Of a stretch of DNA of 5,879 nucleotides, positions 5,854 to 5,879 are shown in pieces (the stretch's first letter is position 1; each line of letters opens with the position of its first letter). The notes under the pieces are model-generated. The model made no database searches, was not told the origin of the DNA, and worked only from the letters and a program-made list of their open reading frames with translations. The stretch covers positions 1 to 5,879 of the forward strand of contig CAKQBC010000165.1 of NCBI GenBank assembly GCA_934215995.1. Direction: 5' to 3'. A program made the position numbers and the translations under genes. The stretch is from an uncultured Bacillus sp. Its GTDB lineage: Bacteria > Bacillota > Bacilli > Bacillales > DSM-1321.

Positions 5854-5879
5854 CCATAATCGTTATTGCGTTTGTAAAT

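Overview
The window looks like chromosomal DNA of a low- to medium-GC Gram-positive bacterium, most likely Bacillus or a close relative (Peribacillus-like). The signs are strong AAGGAGG-type ribosome binding sites, SigA-type promoters with 17-bp spacers, and a lipobox-type solute-binding lipoprotein. I recognise the genes only at family level and assign no gene symbols.

Layout: four genes on the minus strand form one tight unit, read from about 4238 down past the left edge. In order they are an extended-SDR (epimerase/dehydratase-like) protein (3222-4238), a dihydrodipicolinate synthase/aldolase-family protein (2166-3221), a zinc-site-less medium-chain dehydrogenase (1140-2141), and an ABC-type sugar-binding lipoprotein whose C-terminus is cut off by the window edge (from 1097 leftwards). 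Gaps between them are 0, 24 and 42 nt, so they are probably co-transcribed, and the permease genes may follow beyond the left edge. Divergently, on the plus strand, lies a 448-residue regulator (4462-5808). It has an N-terminal Rossmann-like, PrpR_N-like sensor region, a GGDEF-type nucleotide cyclase fold and a C-terminal winged helix-turn-helix. A strong stem-loop follows it (5825-5853).

The 223-bp divergent intergenic region (4239-4461) holds a near-consensus promoter for the regulator (TTGACA-17-TATGAT) and a weaker candidate for the operon (TTGTCT-17-TAGAAT). The operon -35 lies inside an inverted repeat built on TGTCT/AGACA half-sites. A related ACAGAC half-site overlaps the regulator -35.

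Working model (inference): the lipoprotein captures a sugar or sugar-acid, and two NAD(P)-dependent oxidoreductases plus a Schiff-base aldolase/dehydratase convert it through an oxidised intermediate. The divergent regulator controls the set and possibly its own gene. The substrate cannot be read from the sequence. The most unusual element is the regulator, which joins a GGDEF-like domain directly to a DNA-binding domain. The SDR protein is also odd: it has Cys where the catalytic Lys of YxxxK should be.
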